Source: Epinephelus fuscoguttatus (taxonomy: Eukaryota > Chordata > Actinopteri > Perciformes > Serranidae). Taken from it: 64,000 nucleotides of DNA. The stretch spans positions 16,593,537-16,657,536 of the forward strand of contig NC_064767.1 of the NCBI RefSeq assembly GCF_011397635.1. Reading direction: 5' to 3'. Positions 1 through 10,680 of this stretch are shown here, one piece after another. The translations under genes were made by a program, and so were the position numbers. Within the stretch, counting starts at the first letter, position 1. Each line of letters opens with the position of its first letter. A model generated the notes under the pieces. That model saw nothing but the letters and a program-made list of their open reading frames with translations, was not told where the DNA came from and made no database searches.

Positions 1-240
1 TTAAGTATGAGAAAATCAGAAACCAGATTTTTCTGTTGAATAAGAACAAATATACATAACAGCAATTATTGTTTTCATTTCATATATTCGTGCACTATTA
101 AAACATAAATACAGAACGTGATATTGTGACAAAAATAAGGGGCACAGATGAAAGGAAATAAAAACATCATCAATAAAACGACAGTGTGCTTCTGTGTAAT
201 ATAGTGCAATAAATTCTACTGGGAGCAGTGGGTTAGTCGG

Positions 241-415
241 TCATTGTATGACACAGCGGTCAGAAGCCTGGTCCTCCTGCGGTTCCACTTGGGAGGCTTG
301 AGGTTTCTTCTCTTGGCACTGAGGAGCTCCGTGGTTCAAAATGTTTTGGAGGATGTCTTTGCTCTCACTAGGCGGCAGATTGTAGAAGAAATACTGTGGT
401 GCCATCTGAATGAAC
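241..415 (-). CDS. dhx32: dhx32 coding exon 11 with stop (residues 683-740)
   Basis: It reads [20 protein letters not shown] and ends in a polar Glu/Gln-rich tail finishing CVIQ. The stop TGA is at 243-241. The tail is about the human length. No AATAAA lies on this strand between 240 and 1, so the 3' UTR probably continues past the left edge. Confidence 0.94.
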
Positions 416-3400
416 CTGGTAAAGGAGAGGACAACGTTGTCGATACAAACAAGAACTAATCTTTTCAATTTGTGTTGGCTTTGAATGACTTCCACTTACG
501 CTGAATAGAAGAGTTACAGATACTTATATTTCCCCTTTTATTATTTGAACGGCAATGAACGGATCGACACATTTTAAGAACCTAAGAGAGCATGACAAAG
601 GCTGCAGAGCTTTCTCCTCCTCCATTAAACCACAGCTCCACTTTCCCAGGAATCTGTGCTATCCATAATCCCCTTTCCAACCAGCTGATACTTGAGAACA
701 GGATTAGGATACCTCCCCTCACAACCAGCATGACTAGTCCCTGCTGAACTGAGGTTTTACATCTGGACCAGACAGGAAAGCGAATGTGTCCATCTGATTA
801 CATTTAAGCTTCTTTAAATGTGCAGATAAGACGGGTGGTCTGCTGGGTTCTTTTAAAGCATCAAGAGACTGCAGTCTAGTTAAGACTGAACATATTCATT
901 TATGTGACTGTTAAACAAGTGCACAGTTTAAAATATCCAAAGAACAAAATGTTAAAACAAAGCTGAGACTTACTCCTCCGGTGTTATGTGGGTTGTGGTG
1001 CGGAGGCAGTTGTCCTCGGAGAAGGAGTGCTCATGGAATAGCACCCACTCAGGCAGGCCCAGCTTGGGGCTCTTGGCTCCATAGCCAGACAGAGGATGGA
1101 TCTGTGCCACGTGCTTATGGGTCAGGATGAAGTAGTTCCCTGATCCATCCACGTCCCGCGCCACCTGAGGGAAATCATAGCCAGGCACAGTCCGATGGAT
1201 TTCCACAGAGGGACTGGAGTTACTATACTGATATAGGATATACTGTGTATACTGATTTTACCTTGAATAGTGCACATAAAAAAAATCCAACACATAAAAG
1301 ATGACAAGAAAAGGCAACTTCTCTCATAACTTGCAGCTAAAACATTTCAGACTTTGTGGTTTGCCTCTTTTTTGTTGCTGTTTTGTATCTCTTTGTTGTC
1401 ATTATACATCTTTTTGTGGTTTTATGTCTCTCATTTCCTGTTTCTTTGCATCTCTTCGTGTTCATTTTGAGTCTCTTTTAGGCCTGTATATGTTGTAATA
1501 ATCAGAGTGACATTTTGCAGATGAAGGCCAGAGGGGGTGTTGACACTTTGGGCTCCTGGGCCTGTGCCTGGTCGGCCCATTCAGTAATCCATCCATGATT
1601 TCAAGGAGTTAAAATACTGAAACAGTTGAAGTTTTAGTGGCAGTCAAAATACAAAATACTGAGAGAAGCTGAACTGTGGAAGTGTAAGCTGGTATAAGTG
1701 TAAGAACATGTCTCTTGAGATGTAAGAAAGCTGTTGGATAAAACTGTGCATGAACAGTGGAAGTTGTGGAAGTTACAATAGCTGAAGAAGGTTTAAGATG
1801 TTCAGATGCTAAGGCCTGAGACCTGAAAGGGTATTGTAGTGGCTGTTTCACATACCAAAGTTCCTAGGCCATTTAGTTTGTGAGGTGTCTCGGTTTTGTC
1901 TCGTGTTTTGTCCCTTCCAAAGTTACATCTTGTACGGTCCACTACCAACTTGATGTCCTATTTCTATATATTCTCACATATTATCCACTATTATACTTAA
2001 ACACTGCGTAACATTAAAATTTATTATGATCCAAATCAACAAACACTGATGATTTTACTTGTTATGTCTGTCAAATTTAAGATTTTTTTGTTTTTGGCTT
2101 TATGCCTTTATTTGATAGGACAGTGTTAGTGTGAAGGGGGGAAACAGAGGATGGCATGCAGCAAAGGGGTTCCAGGCTGAAATCAAACCTGCAGCGGCTG
2201 CAGCAAGGACGCTGCCTTTCTACATGGGACGCCTGCTCGACCCACTGAGTTACTAGGCGCCCCGTAATTTTAATAATGAATATTAATCATAAAAAGGAAC
2301 ATAATTGTTTCTCCATATTGTCGGTCACTTAAATTACTAAATGAACAGAAGTGCTTTAATATTTCAATAAGTCCATATTATGTGATGATTAATAGAATAA
2401 ACACATGATTAGAGCACACTCCACATTGCTGCATTAGTTCCACTTAGAGGACTTCAATGACCTTTTAGAGTCTTCAGGCGGACTCTGGGTGTTTGATGTG
2501 AGCTGAAATGTTCTAAGCTGTCGAAGCTGATCTAATAAATTATTTTAGTTTTTGCTGAGTGTTATAATAAAGATGTGTTTTCTGACCTGCATGAAGAACC
2601 CTGCCAGCAGGGCTCTCTTAATGTTCAGGGTGTTCCTTCGGGAACCAAAGGCGGGCAGCGAAATGGGCAGCTCGATCCTCTTCAGGGTGTCGGTGAGCTC
2701 AGCGCGAAGAGCGTCAGCCATCAGCAGAGCAGCGTGGCTCAGGTAGAAATCCTGACACCACTTCTCTTCATTACAGTCTAACAAGTGGAGAAGACAGAGA
2801 CACAGAGGGGATTTAAGGAAGGCGCAAACATTGATGAAGACATACAGATGGGACAATATTCAACACAATTATATGCGTCTCATAAAGCAAATATTGACCC
2901 AAAACTGTCATGGACGTACTTTCATCATATTTTTTTAGCTTCTTGTAATGATTAAAAAAAGTATTCTTTTTTTTTTTTTAGTTTGTGATTATTGTAACTA
3001 TTGACTTTCTCACATCTGTGTGAGCGTGTGTATGTGTGTGTGTGTGTGTGTACTTGTACATGCTACACAGTGAGGACCAAAAAAACATATTTTAGCAACA
3101 GAGTGAGGACATTTTTGCAAAGTGAGGACATTTTGGCCAGTCCTCACTTTTTCAAGGGCCTGTTTGACAGTTAAGACTTGGTTTTAGGGTTCAGGTTAGA
3201 ATTATGTTTAGGTCAGGGTTAGGCATTTAGTTATGATGGTTAAGGTTAGGATACAGGGCAAGGGAATGCAATGTATAAATGAGGGTCCTCACAAAGACAG
3301 AATTACAAGAGTGTGTGTGTGTGTGTGTGCGCGCGCATGTGGTGATGCTCTCTAAACTCACATGGATCCTGCTGGCACTGTTTAAATGCCTTGTAGATAT

Positions 3401-4348
3401 TGATCAGGGTGAAGTGGTCTCCCTCTGGGTGCTGGAACTTCATGTGGCACTGGGTTGCCTCTGGCCTCAGGTCGGCAGAGGGAACTGTGAAGCAAGTTGG
3501 TGCTAAAAAACATCCACAAGACAAATGTGATTATTAGAACATACTGCTTACTAATATATTTTTGCTCAAATGGCAGCCCAGCACATTTTACCTGCTAGCA
3601 TGGCAGCGATGATGACCACCTCGTTGACACAGTCGAACTCACAGGAAGCGAGTACAGTTTTGGCCATTTGCGGCTCCAAGGGGAACTCAGACATGATGAT
3701 GCCCATCTCAGACAGGTTGCCATCATTATCCAGAGCTGCAAGGTAGTCTAGCTCCTCCAAAGCCTGCATTAGGCCTCCAGGATCTGGGTTAGAAAGGTTT
3801 TTAGATAATACATTGTTTTTATTTTGCAAAATTAAACCTTGGTTAAAGTGAGAACCAAATCCTGCAGAGAACCAGTACACGTCTTTATTACTGTCTAGTA
3901 TTTAAACCAGGAGATTATTAATTACATACTAATACACTTTGATTTAAACGGTTATGGATTATATTTGCAGTTTTCATGCTGTCTAAACTGTAATCCAAAG
4001 TGGTGGTGACCCACTGGGGCAATCCCCCTGCAGTATACTGGCACCCTGGTGGGCACGCTCAGAGCAAAAAGGCAGCAGAAGATTAGGATTTTATAATCCT
4101 TACCAACATCTGCCATGCATCACTATGCAAAATGAAAAGTCTGTCATGGTACAAATGAGATTTTCTATTCTGTCTTTGCAACAAACATGTTGTTCCATCA
4201 ACATCACGGTGAAACAAAGAGACGTGGACACAGAGATAGAGACAGAGCGAGAGGATGGAATTTAATCCACCTTAGATGCTCTCTGTTATCATCTACACTC
4301 CCACAGACCAACACTGTGTTTATGCTCTAATCAACTAATGGGAGGCTC

Positions 4349-4394
<46 letters not shown>

Positions 4395-7300
4395 TATTAG
4401 TGGGGGTGAATAAATCCGGGGGAACAAAAGCACACGGAAGCAGGTCAGCTCTAAAAGGATGCTCACAGAACAGGAGCTGTCAGTTCAGCTGAGGCACGGC
4501 TCACTGCCTTCCAATACAAAAAAAAAAAAACTTGCCGTCTGTCGGAACAAAAGGGAACGGACTGACTGAACCCAAAAATCATCTCATTATCACTGAGGAT
4601 GATGTGAAATTCAGTCGAACACCAGGAGCCCAGACAACACAAACAGCCATGAAAACATTCCGTGTTTACTTTATGTAAATCTCACCAGGCCTGTCGATGA
4701 AATCACAGTGACCCAGCCCAGCGATCTCCATCCTCTTCAGGAAGAGCACAGTGGACGTGATGTCGGACTCCACAACATGTGGACGTATCTCTGTAGGAAG
4801 CTGTCTGTCCTCTGGGTACAGACAGAAACACTTGCCTACAGGACGGAAAGACCATATTCAGATTTTCAGGCAGGACAGCAGGGTTACACCAAAACTATTC
4901 TGTAAAAGTTTAACTTCTCACCTGTTGGACCTGCCAGCTGTTTGCGACTCTTTGCTTGACCCGTGCTGATTGGCTGAATGATGACTGAGTTTGTTCTGAT
5001 CCTGGGGTTGTAAACCTGCAACAGCATCACAGTGTTTTGATCCTGATTATATACAGTGGTTGAATGTAATTGAGAACATTTAGTCAAGTACTTATTACCC
5101 CAGCTACACAACATCTAAGACTATAGGATTTGTTTCAACACTGGGAGGACTTACATGAAATGTGCCGTTGGATACCTCTGCAAGAAAATTTGGTGTATCA
5201 AATACTTAATTTCCTGCTTTCTGGGGAATTTTAATGCACAAATTGTTTGTTTTCTGCACCAATTAAGGTAAAAAAGTCTATAACCTTTTAACGTACAACA
5301 ATAAATCAAGATTCATGCGCGGCACAAGATTCATGTAAATGTTACATTAAATGTCATAATATAAAATCAATGGTGGGAGAAGTATTCAGATACTTTGTCC
5401 ATTTTCAATCGCTTATGCGAAGCCAGGTCGCAGGGGCAGCAGGCTGAGAAAATGATTCCAGATATTTGTCTCAACAGCAATGCTTTCCAGCTCCTCTTGG
5501 GGGACCCCAAGGTGTTCTCCAGTCAGACGAGATATGTAATCTCTCCAGCGTGTTCTGGGTCTGCCCCGGGGCATCTTACTGGTGGGACATGCCTGGAACA
5601 CCTCTAATAGGAGGTGCCTAGGAGGCATCCTGATCAGAACCACCTCAACTGACCCCTTTCAACGTGAAGGAGCAGCAGCTCTACTCCAAGCTCCCTCCAG
5701 ATGTCCAAGCTCCTTACCCTATCTCTGAGGAAACTCATTTCGGCCACTTGTATCCACTCATTCTTTTGGTCATTACCCATAGCTCATGACCATAGGTGAG
5801 GGTTGGGACGTAGATGGACCAGTAAATCGAAAGCTTTACCGAAACAAATCAGGACTAACTTACATATCTTTTCTCCAGCCCAGCATCAATGACAAAGCTT
5901 ATTGAGCTAGCAGCCCAGAAGAAGTCCTCGTTGGGGCTGGATGTGAGGTAGACTCTGCGGTTCTGGCCTGTCTCTTCCTCCCCCAGGACTGGTAGATTCC
6001 CAGGTTGGCCAGGGTGCACAGCAATAGGCATGAGCTCACCCAGATCAGGGGATAAGCTGTGCGCTTCATGACACAGGATGTCATGGGCTAGGTCTATCTC
6101 CTGGTGGATAGCAAACAAAGAAGAAAGTCAGAGGAAGACATATATTCAGACAGCTGATTCAATCATGCATTGCTGCTTTTTACCTGCGTCGTCACCAGAA
6201 ACACAACCACATCTCCTTCCTCTTCAGAGTGGTGGATCTCCAGCACCAGGCGGAGAGCTGAACAGAAGTAGCTGTCGCCTGTGCTGCTGTGCACCACCTC
6301 CCCTGCACCTGGGCTCTCCAGGCGTATCAGAGGCACCGCTGACCCGGTGAAGTGGGCCAGCTGCTTTGGGCTGGGCTCAACAGCTGTAAGGAGGACCACG
6401 TGGAGCTCCGGCCTCTGCAGGGCGATGTCCTTAAGCAGACCCTGGAGTACATCAGTGGCTACAGTCCTCTGGTGGGCCTGGTCCACGATTACCACACCGT
6501 AGCGCTCGAGCAAAGGGTCTGACATCATCTCTCTCAGGAGCATGTCATCTGTGCAGTACCTGAGGTGGGCAATAAAATGATAGTTGACATTAGAAGGGAG
6601 CAAATGCGTGCACAGAGGCACTTGACACACACTGTATTCAAATTCATAATAGCCTGAAATAAATCTTCAGCCTTCTTTATTCGTAAGCCCCTAGGCTGAA
6701 AGAGAGGAACCTCAGAATGGCATCTTAATGAAAGGCACTTTGTCTACACTTCAGCTTTTCCCCTATTAGAGTAATTTACTCTGATAATTAGTCTGAGGAG
6801 GGGATTCTTTCGTTCTTGCCGGCTGCCTGTTTATCTGATCTTTCTCCCCTCAGTGTGCAGAGTTTCTTTGTTCGCCAGCTGACTTATGAGGGACCCACAT
6901 GAGGGAGTGTGACATATGGGCAGACAGGGAGCCGGGGCAGCTGTGGAGGAGCCCCTGAAAAGAGCCCCCTTAGTCCTTTTGTTCACTTCTCTCTTGTGAA
7001 TAAGAAAAGGCGGGGTGATTTAGCAGTGTGTGTCGTGAGTGTGCTTTATTGGAACCCGGCAAAAGGAGGGAAGGAATCAGATAGAGAAACACTAAATACA
7101 TTTGGGTTTAAAAGTTAGAAATGCTGCTATAGCATACCTGAGGACTGTGTCATTAGTGGAACATGTTTCCAAAGGGATGCTGTATCCAACTTCATGACCA
7201 ATGTTGACGTCCATCTCGTCGGCCACTCTCAAGGCGAGATCTACTGCCTGCTGTGCATGAATCTGCGTGCAAACCACCATGCCATGCTGGAACTGGACTG

Positions 7301-7786
7301 ATAGGCAGAATTCAGCACACCACTGGGGAATCTGTTTCAAAATAAGAGTGAGATAAGTTGTCTACATCACAGATGCTCCCCCACTATAAGTTGATCGTCA
7401 GAGGGTTTGAATATCTCCCTGTACCAAAGTTGTTGCATGACTGAAATGTGCAATATCCTCCATGGAAGTTCAATCTGAAGTGTCAAATGCCTTATGGTAC
7501 TCACTTGAGAACTTCTCCCAGTTTTGGCAGAGCCACTGACAATGACAAACCGTCCTTTGGCCAAAGTGTCCATGAATTCACACTTTGCTTTCCACACTGG
7601 CAGCTCTTTCCTTTCTCTCAGCAATTTGTAAAACCTGGAGGAATAAGGCAGTCCATCAAACTGATTAAGCTCCAAAATGTCATCATACTCTTTGTCTCCT
7701 TGACTCAAAGCTTCTGTGTCTGAACAACAGGGCGATTTGCCCTCAAAACAGTCCTCTCCAGTTAAACTGGTAACGTCCTGCTCCAT
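241..7786 (-). CDS. dhx32: Dhx32, degenerate DEAH-box helicase relative (complete, 11 coding exons)
   Basis: The spliced product is 740 residues (human DHX32 is 743) and aligns with it along its whole length. DHX32 belongs to the DHX15/PRP43-type DEAH family but is an atypical member. Coding exons are 7505-7786, 7138-7331, 6184-6559, 5864-6100, 4922-5015, 4686-4835, 3592-3783, 3362-3502, 2587-2777, 974-1164 and 241-415. Every junction is GT-AG and all phases match. RecA1 spans about residues 70-230, RecA2 about 231-400, then the winged-helix/ratchet and OB-like C-terminal part to 740. Motif I reads GSAKTGRS, so the Walker lysine is arginine at 91. Motif II is DQAH at 185-188. Motif VI lacks the QRxGRxGR arginines and reads [10 protein letters not shown] at 386-395. 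ATP-driven unwinding is therefore doubtful (inference). The C-terminal [11 protein letters not shown] is strongly conserved. Which teleost paralog this is (a or b) cannot be told. Confidence 0.95.
416..973 (-). other. dhx32 last intron, no feature seen
   Basis: AT-rich unique-looking sequence between the last two coding exons. No repeat or other gene was recognised. Confidence 0.6.
974..1164 (-). CDS. dhx32: dhx32 coding exon 10 (residues 620-683), OB-like part
   Basis: It encodes [20 protein letters not shown], then [20 protein letters not shown] and [12 protein letters not shown], the OB-fold segment. The donor gtaagt follows two bases of a Glu codon that the last exon completes. Confidence 0.95.
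1360..1600. repeat. Degenerate T-rich minisatellite with flanking repeat
   Basis: Loose tandem units of the kind TTTGTNGTCTCTTTGT run to about 1500. A segment beginning tgacattttgcag and containing gggctcctgggcctgtg follows. The same combination recurs at 13068-13530, so this is an interspersed repeat with a minisatellite core. Confidence 0.6.
2083..2264 (-). repeat. tRNA-derived SINE-like repeat, reversed
   Basis: The reverse complement starts near GGCGCCTAGTAACTCAGTGG, which resembles a tRNA A box, followed by a B-box-like GGTTTGATTTCAGCC. The other end runs out in a T-rich tail by tttatttgataggacag. I recognise this arrangement as a common teleost repeat. It lies in the dhx32 intron between coding exons 9 and 10. 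Confidence 0.7.
2587..2777 (-). CDS. dhx32: dhx32 coding exon 9 (residues 556-619)
   Basis: It encodes [20 protein letters not shown], then [20 protein letters not shown] and [13 protein letters not shown], the ratchet-like part. The donor is gtcaga, in phase 0. Confidence 0.94.
3017..3337. repeat. Repeat bounded by two (TG)n runs
   Basis: TG runs at 3017-3051 and 3311-3337 bracket a unit containing gtgaggacattttggccagt, a run of ttagggtt/gttagg words, and ggtcctcacaaagacag. It resembles a widespread fish repeat that spreads together with its TG arms. It lies in the intron between dhx32 coding exons 8 and 9. Confidence 0.6.
3362..3502 (-). CDS. dhx32: dhx32 coding exon 8 (residues 509-556)
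   Basis: It encodes [19 protein letters not shown], then the family signature [17 protein letters not shown]. The donor gtgagt follows one base of a Tyr codon, which completes to YCNEEKWC with the next exon (human YCVEKWC). Confidence 0.93.
3592..3783 (-). CDS. dhx32: dhx32 coding exon 7 (residues 445-509)
   Basis: It starts with the last two bases of an Asp codon, then [35 protein letters not shown] and [18 protein letters not shown]. This is the winged-helix to ratchet part and is among the best conserved stretches of the protein. Confidence 0.95.
3784..4685. repeat. dhx32 intron with a (GT)n microsatellite at about 4350-4391
   Basis: A pure GT run of about 40 bases lies in an otherwise unremarkable intron, with an A12 run near 4520. 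No coding potential was seen. Confidence 0.85.
4686..4835 (-). CDS. dhx32: dhx32 coding exon 6 (residues 395-445)
   Basis: This minus-strand exon has no stops and reads [20 protein letters not shown], then [20 protein letters not shown], matching the human segment that links RecA2 to the winged-helix domain. The acceptor reads gtag before GCAAG. The donor is gtgaga. Confidence 0.92.
4922..5015 (-). CDS. dhx32: dhx32 coding exon 5 (residues 364-395), motif VI region
   Basis: It encodes [17 protein letters not shown] followed by [14 protein letters not shown]. The position of motif VI is clear from the QPIS lead-in, but the arginine-finger pattern of active DEAH helicases is gone, as in human DHX32. 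The donor gtgaga follows one base of a Gly codon. Confidence 0.93.
5371..5860 (-). mobile_element. LINE 3'-end fragment in dhx32 intron
   Basis: On the minus strand a reading frame (5413-5643) holds the block [20 protein letters not shown] followed by VPQEEL. I recognise this as the end of a non-LTR retrotransposon ORF2-type protein common in fish. The fragment lacks reverse-transcriptase motifs, so it is a 5'-truncated dead copy. A short unrelated repeat (agaagtattcagatactttg) abuts it at 5371-5398. Confidence 0.6.
5864..6100 (-). CDS. dhx32: dhx32 coding exon 4 (residues 285-363)
   Basis: It encodes EIDLAHDIL, then [12 protein letters not shown] and [13 protein letters not shown], the site of a much-altered motif V, and [11 protein letters not shown]. 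An 83-bp intron separates it from exon 3. The donor gtaagt is strong. Confidence 0.93.
6184..6559 (-). CDS. dhx32: dhx32 coding exon 3 (residues 159-284), motif II
   Basis: It opens with [16 protein letters not shown] and carries motif II as DQAH (185-188) in place of DEAH; human DHX32 has DDIH. The motif III SAT is not preserved (LLTAVEPS here). It ends in the motif IV region VVVFLVTTQ. The donor is gtaaaa, in phase 0. Confidence 0.94.
6560..7137 (-). other. dhx32 intron 2, no feature seen
   Basis: The intron lies between coding exons 2 and 3. Its short open frames are shadows without family resemblance, and no repeat was recognised. Confidence 0.6.
7138..7331 (-). CDS. dhx32: dhx32 coding exon 2 (residues 95-159)
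   Basis: It begins [10 protein letters not shown] after an acceptor reading acag, completing the Q-I/V-P-Q that follows motif I. It holds the motif Ia region ([20 protein letters not shown]) and [10 protein letters not shown]. The donor is gtatgc, after two bases of an Arg codon. Confidence 0.94.
7505..7786 (-). CDS. dhx32: dhx32 coding exon 1 (residues 1-94)
   Basis: The ATG at 7786-7784 is chosen because it opens the frame and gives an N-terminus of the expected length. The acidic, poorly conserved leader is followed by the family signature [20 protein letters not shown]. The exon ends in the P-loop region, [10 protein letters not shown], with Arg where the Walker A Lys is expected. The donor after CAA is gtgagt, and the exon ends in phase 0. 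Confidence 0.93.
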
Positions 7787-7897
7787 TGCAAGTGAGCTCC
7801 CAGTCCGTCCACTTAAGACTTCATTTACAGATCCAAAGAGAAGAAGTTTGGAAATCTCCAGCTCTCAGTAAACTGTTGGACAGCGCACAGACCGCCT
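7787..7897 (-). other. dhx32: Candidate dhx32 5' UTR with upstream splice acceptor
   Basis: Reading the minus strand, a pyrimidine-rich tract ending ttcacttgcag lies just upstream of 7897. The 111 bases from there to the ATG have no other ATG in the dhx32 frame. This fits a non-coding first exon lying further right (above 7.9 kb). It was inferred from the acceptor alone, and transcript data could move it. Confidence 0.35.
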
Positions 7898-7990
7898 CTG
7901 CAAGTGAAGCCAAATGAAAGGCTCACTAGGCGGCCAGCCCAGTGTTGTCATGTGGCGACTAATCCCATAGAAGTGCGGTCATCAGCAGAT

Positions 7991-7991
<1 letters not shown>

Positions 7992-8033
<42 letters not shown>
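7992..8033. repeat. (CA)n microsatellite upstream of dhx32
   Basis: An uninterrupted CA run of about 40 bases, 0.2 kb upstream of the dhx32 start codon. Confidence 0.95.
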
Positions 8034-8035
<2 letters not shown>

Positions 8036-8578
8036 GTGTGAGAACAGAGATAGATGGGCAGAGACTCAGAGGGATCTGATGTTTTTACAATGAGAACTGG
8101 CTCACACGCAAAGGCCACAAGCTGTAGATGAAGTGAAATGCATTTATTTATCAACTGTGGTTTAATTTCGTAATTAAGAAATTAATTATCGCAGTGGTTA
8201 ACACACTGAGATAATTTATTTCTACACCCGAGAACAAATGATTGTGCCAGAAAATGAAGACCTGTAAAACTAAGAGGTTAGCACAAAGTCTGCTCTGCTT
8301 CAGCCTCCACAGTACGACTACACTTACAGAACCCTGCAGTTTTCCATTAGTAGAATCATTGCTAAGAAAACTGAAATAAATGGAAGATGCAAGCAGCAAT
8401 TAATGTGCCCTCCCACCTTCCTGCACATTGGGGTTACTGGCGGGAAGCTGGTTGGCATGTCTTCTGAGTTTTTGAGTACAGAAAGGGCATCAAAAGTGAG
8501 TGGGTGGCGCTGTAGAGCCAGCGTTCCACAACCACGCCCATTTAAACCACCAACTCAAAATAATTACTTGATCAAACA

Positions 8579-8631
8579 ACCCTAAATCCTGACCCCTTAC
8601 TCTAACCCTGTAACCCTAACCCATACTCACG
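8579..8631. repeat. Telomere-like CCCTAA words
   Basis: Imperfect repeats including ccctaaatcctga and taaccctgtaaccctaaccc. This is a short interstitial stretch, too degenerate to call a telomere scar. Confidence 0.45.
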
Positions 8632-8866
8632 GGTGCAAAGCTTTGTGAAATTTTGCGCACTATAAAGTCCTTCAACATGTTCGTAAAATGAAAATGAATG
8701 CAAGATATCCAAAATGGCTGACTTCCTTTTGGGGGAAAAATAATAATCATAAGCTCTTGATGATGAGAGCTATGATCCACTCAAATTTCATGATTGTCAA
8801 AGCAACTTTATCCAAACCCAGATGTGCGTTTGGGGGTGCTATGGAGCCTGCTGGCCGCACCCAGTC

Positions 8867-9115
8867 GGCCCCATGTGGTTAGTACATGAGCTGAAAAATG
8901 GGCCCCATTTGGGATTGTCCAAGGGTTCAATAATGGCCCCACGCTAGTTACCCAAAAGAGTGGGTTTTCCCCAGTGGGCCCCAAAATGAGCATCTTATAT
9001 TGGGCTCACTTGAGCAAAACCACTCATGTGGGCAGCTGGCATGGCCCCATTATGGAACCCTTGGACAATCCCATATAGGGCCCATTTTTCAGCTCATTTA
9101 CCACCCACATGGGCC
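8867..9115. repeat. Imperfect long inverted repeat (about 75-bp arms)
   Basis: The left arm 8867-8941 and right arm 9042-9115 are reverse complements apart from a few changes, sharing gagctgaaaaatgggcccc and gggattgtccaagggttc. The 100-bp spacer itself holds related GGCCCC words. It is likely a fold-back repeat in the dhx32-adam12 intergenic stretch. Confidence 0.75.
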
Positions 9116-10680
9116 CCACATACAAATGTTGGATGGAACCCACACCCAGTTTTTGTCGGTTCTGATATGTGTGTGCCAATTTTCGTGAGTTTTCAAGCAT
9201 CCTAAACAATTCACAAAAGGTGAAAAAAAAGTATCTCTACAAAAACAATGGGTTCCTTGCACTTTTAGTGCTTGTGCCCGAAAAATGTCATTCGGGAAAA
9301 AAAAAACACGCAGGTGTACTTATACTTCCGATGAGACCGTTCAACAAAATATTGAACAATTCCTTCTGACTAACAAAAATTGAGAAATTTGGAAAGTGTG
9401 TTTAGCGCCCACCAGTGGCTGATAACTGATACTGTTCAAACTAAAAGCACTATTACAGTTTCTTTTAAAACATTTTTTTCAGTTAAAGTTAACTTTGTTT
9501 TTTCACAACCCAACAGTCATACAGTAACATATAAAACAACCCAGTTCTCCATGATTTTAATTATGATGCTAAAATGTTACTTTTGCTATATAAATATATA
9601 TATATATATATAGTTATATATATAATTGGCTGCTGTTTCGTTTTTGTTTTTTGTTAACCTAAATCAATCTGTGACTGTTTTTAGTTGATAACAAACATTG
9701 ATAAACTTGTTCATGTGCTTTGCCAGGTCTTTATATGTCTGTAGACAGATTTTTGTCAGCGCCATAACATCACAGCAGTGCAACATGTAGTTTTGAAACT
9801 TTACAGGTGTGTAGTTGAGATCAAAATGAAAGCCCAATGGGTGTGGTCCCAGCAAGGGGGGCAGATGTAGGGGGTAACATCTCAATTTTACACTCCTGGC
9901 CGATGTTCACTTTAAGTCATGGATCTCTGTTTTGCAGCTGGAGTGATCCCACTGCAAGGTGGTCTGTATTCATTATTCTCCTTTTGGTTCCTTCACTCTT
10001 GATGCCAGTTTGGAGGTCAAGGGTTGTCCTGTTTTTGTATTCCTCCCCAGTGATGGTTGACAAGTGTTTGGAGGAAGCAGGTCCTTAATCAGGTCAAGGG
10101 CGACTTCACCCTGTGGCTTGAAGGAGCACATCAAGGCAAGATAACAAGATAAACTGGAGTGAAGAGATGCACTTCAGTTGTTGTAATGACCAGAGTTGTC
10201 TGGCAGGTGGCAGTGTTGAACAACCATGATCAGCCTGCTGTGTTAGGACAGCAGAGCAGACCCTCATAAGAGAATGGCCTAACACCTTAATAGGAAGCAC
10301 ACATACTTAGTATTATTTTTTACACACACTTATTTTTGTAATTGTAATACACTGAGAATTTGTTTGCTTATTTCTTGGCTTTTGTCATTGCGACTTTTTG
10401 GTAGCTTTCTTCTTGTGGGTCGCATTTTGAAGACTGAGCTTCAGGCCGACTCATCATCTCAGAGGATAAAACAACAAAAAATGGCATCAGTTAATGATTC
10501 ATGTTCTCAAATGGTGAATATGGTTTTTTTTAACCCTTTTTTATCTCTTTAAAAGTCACTTGTGGTTTTAAAAGTTTCTCTGAAGTGATTTCTTTGTTAC
10601 AGTTTGTGAAGATATTTTTTAATAACTATAAAAAAAATCAAAATACGAGTGCAATTAAAGTAACTTGTTATAAACAGTCA
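9116..10680. other. dhx32-adam12 intergenic stretch, no gene seen
   Basis: AT-rich sequence with a (TA)n run near 9587-9625. No exon with coding resemblance was found on either strand, and in particular no ankyrin repeat or fibronectin III segment of FANK1. Confidence 0.6.

Noticed and set aside
8579..8631. Telomere fusion scar
   Set aside because: Only a few imperfect CCCTAA words; common as simple interspersed sequence and not head-to-head.
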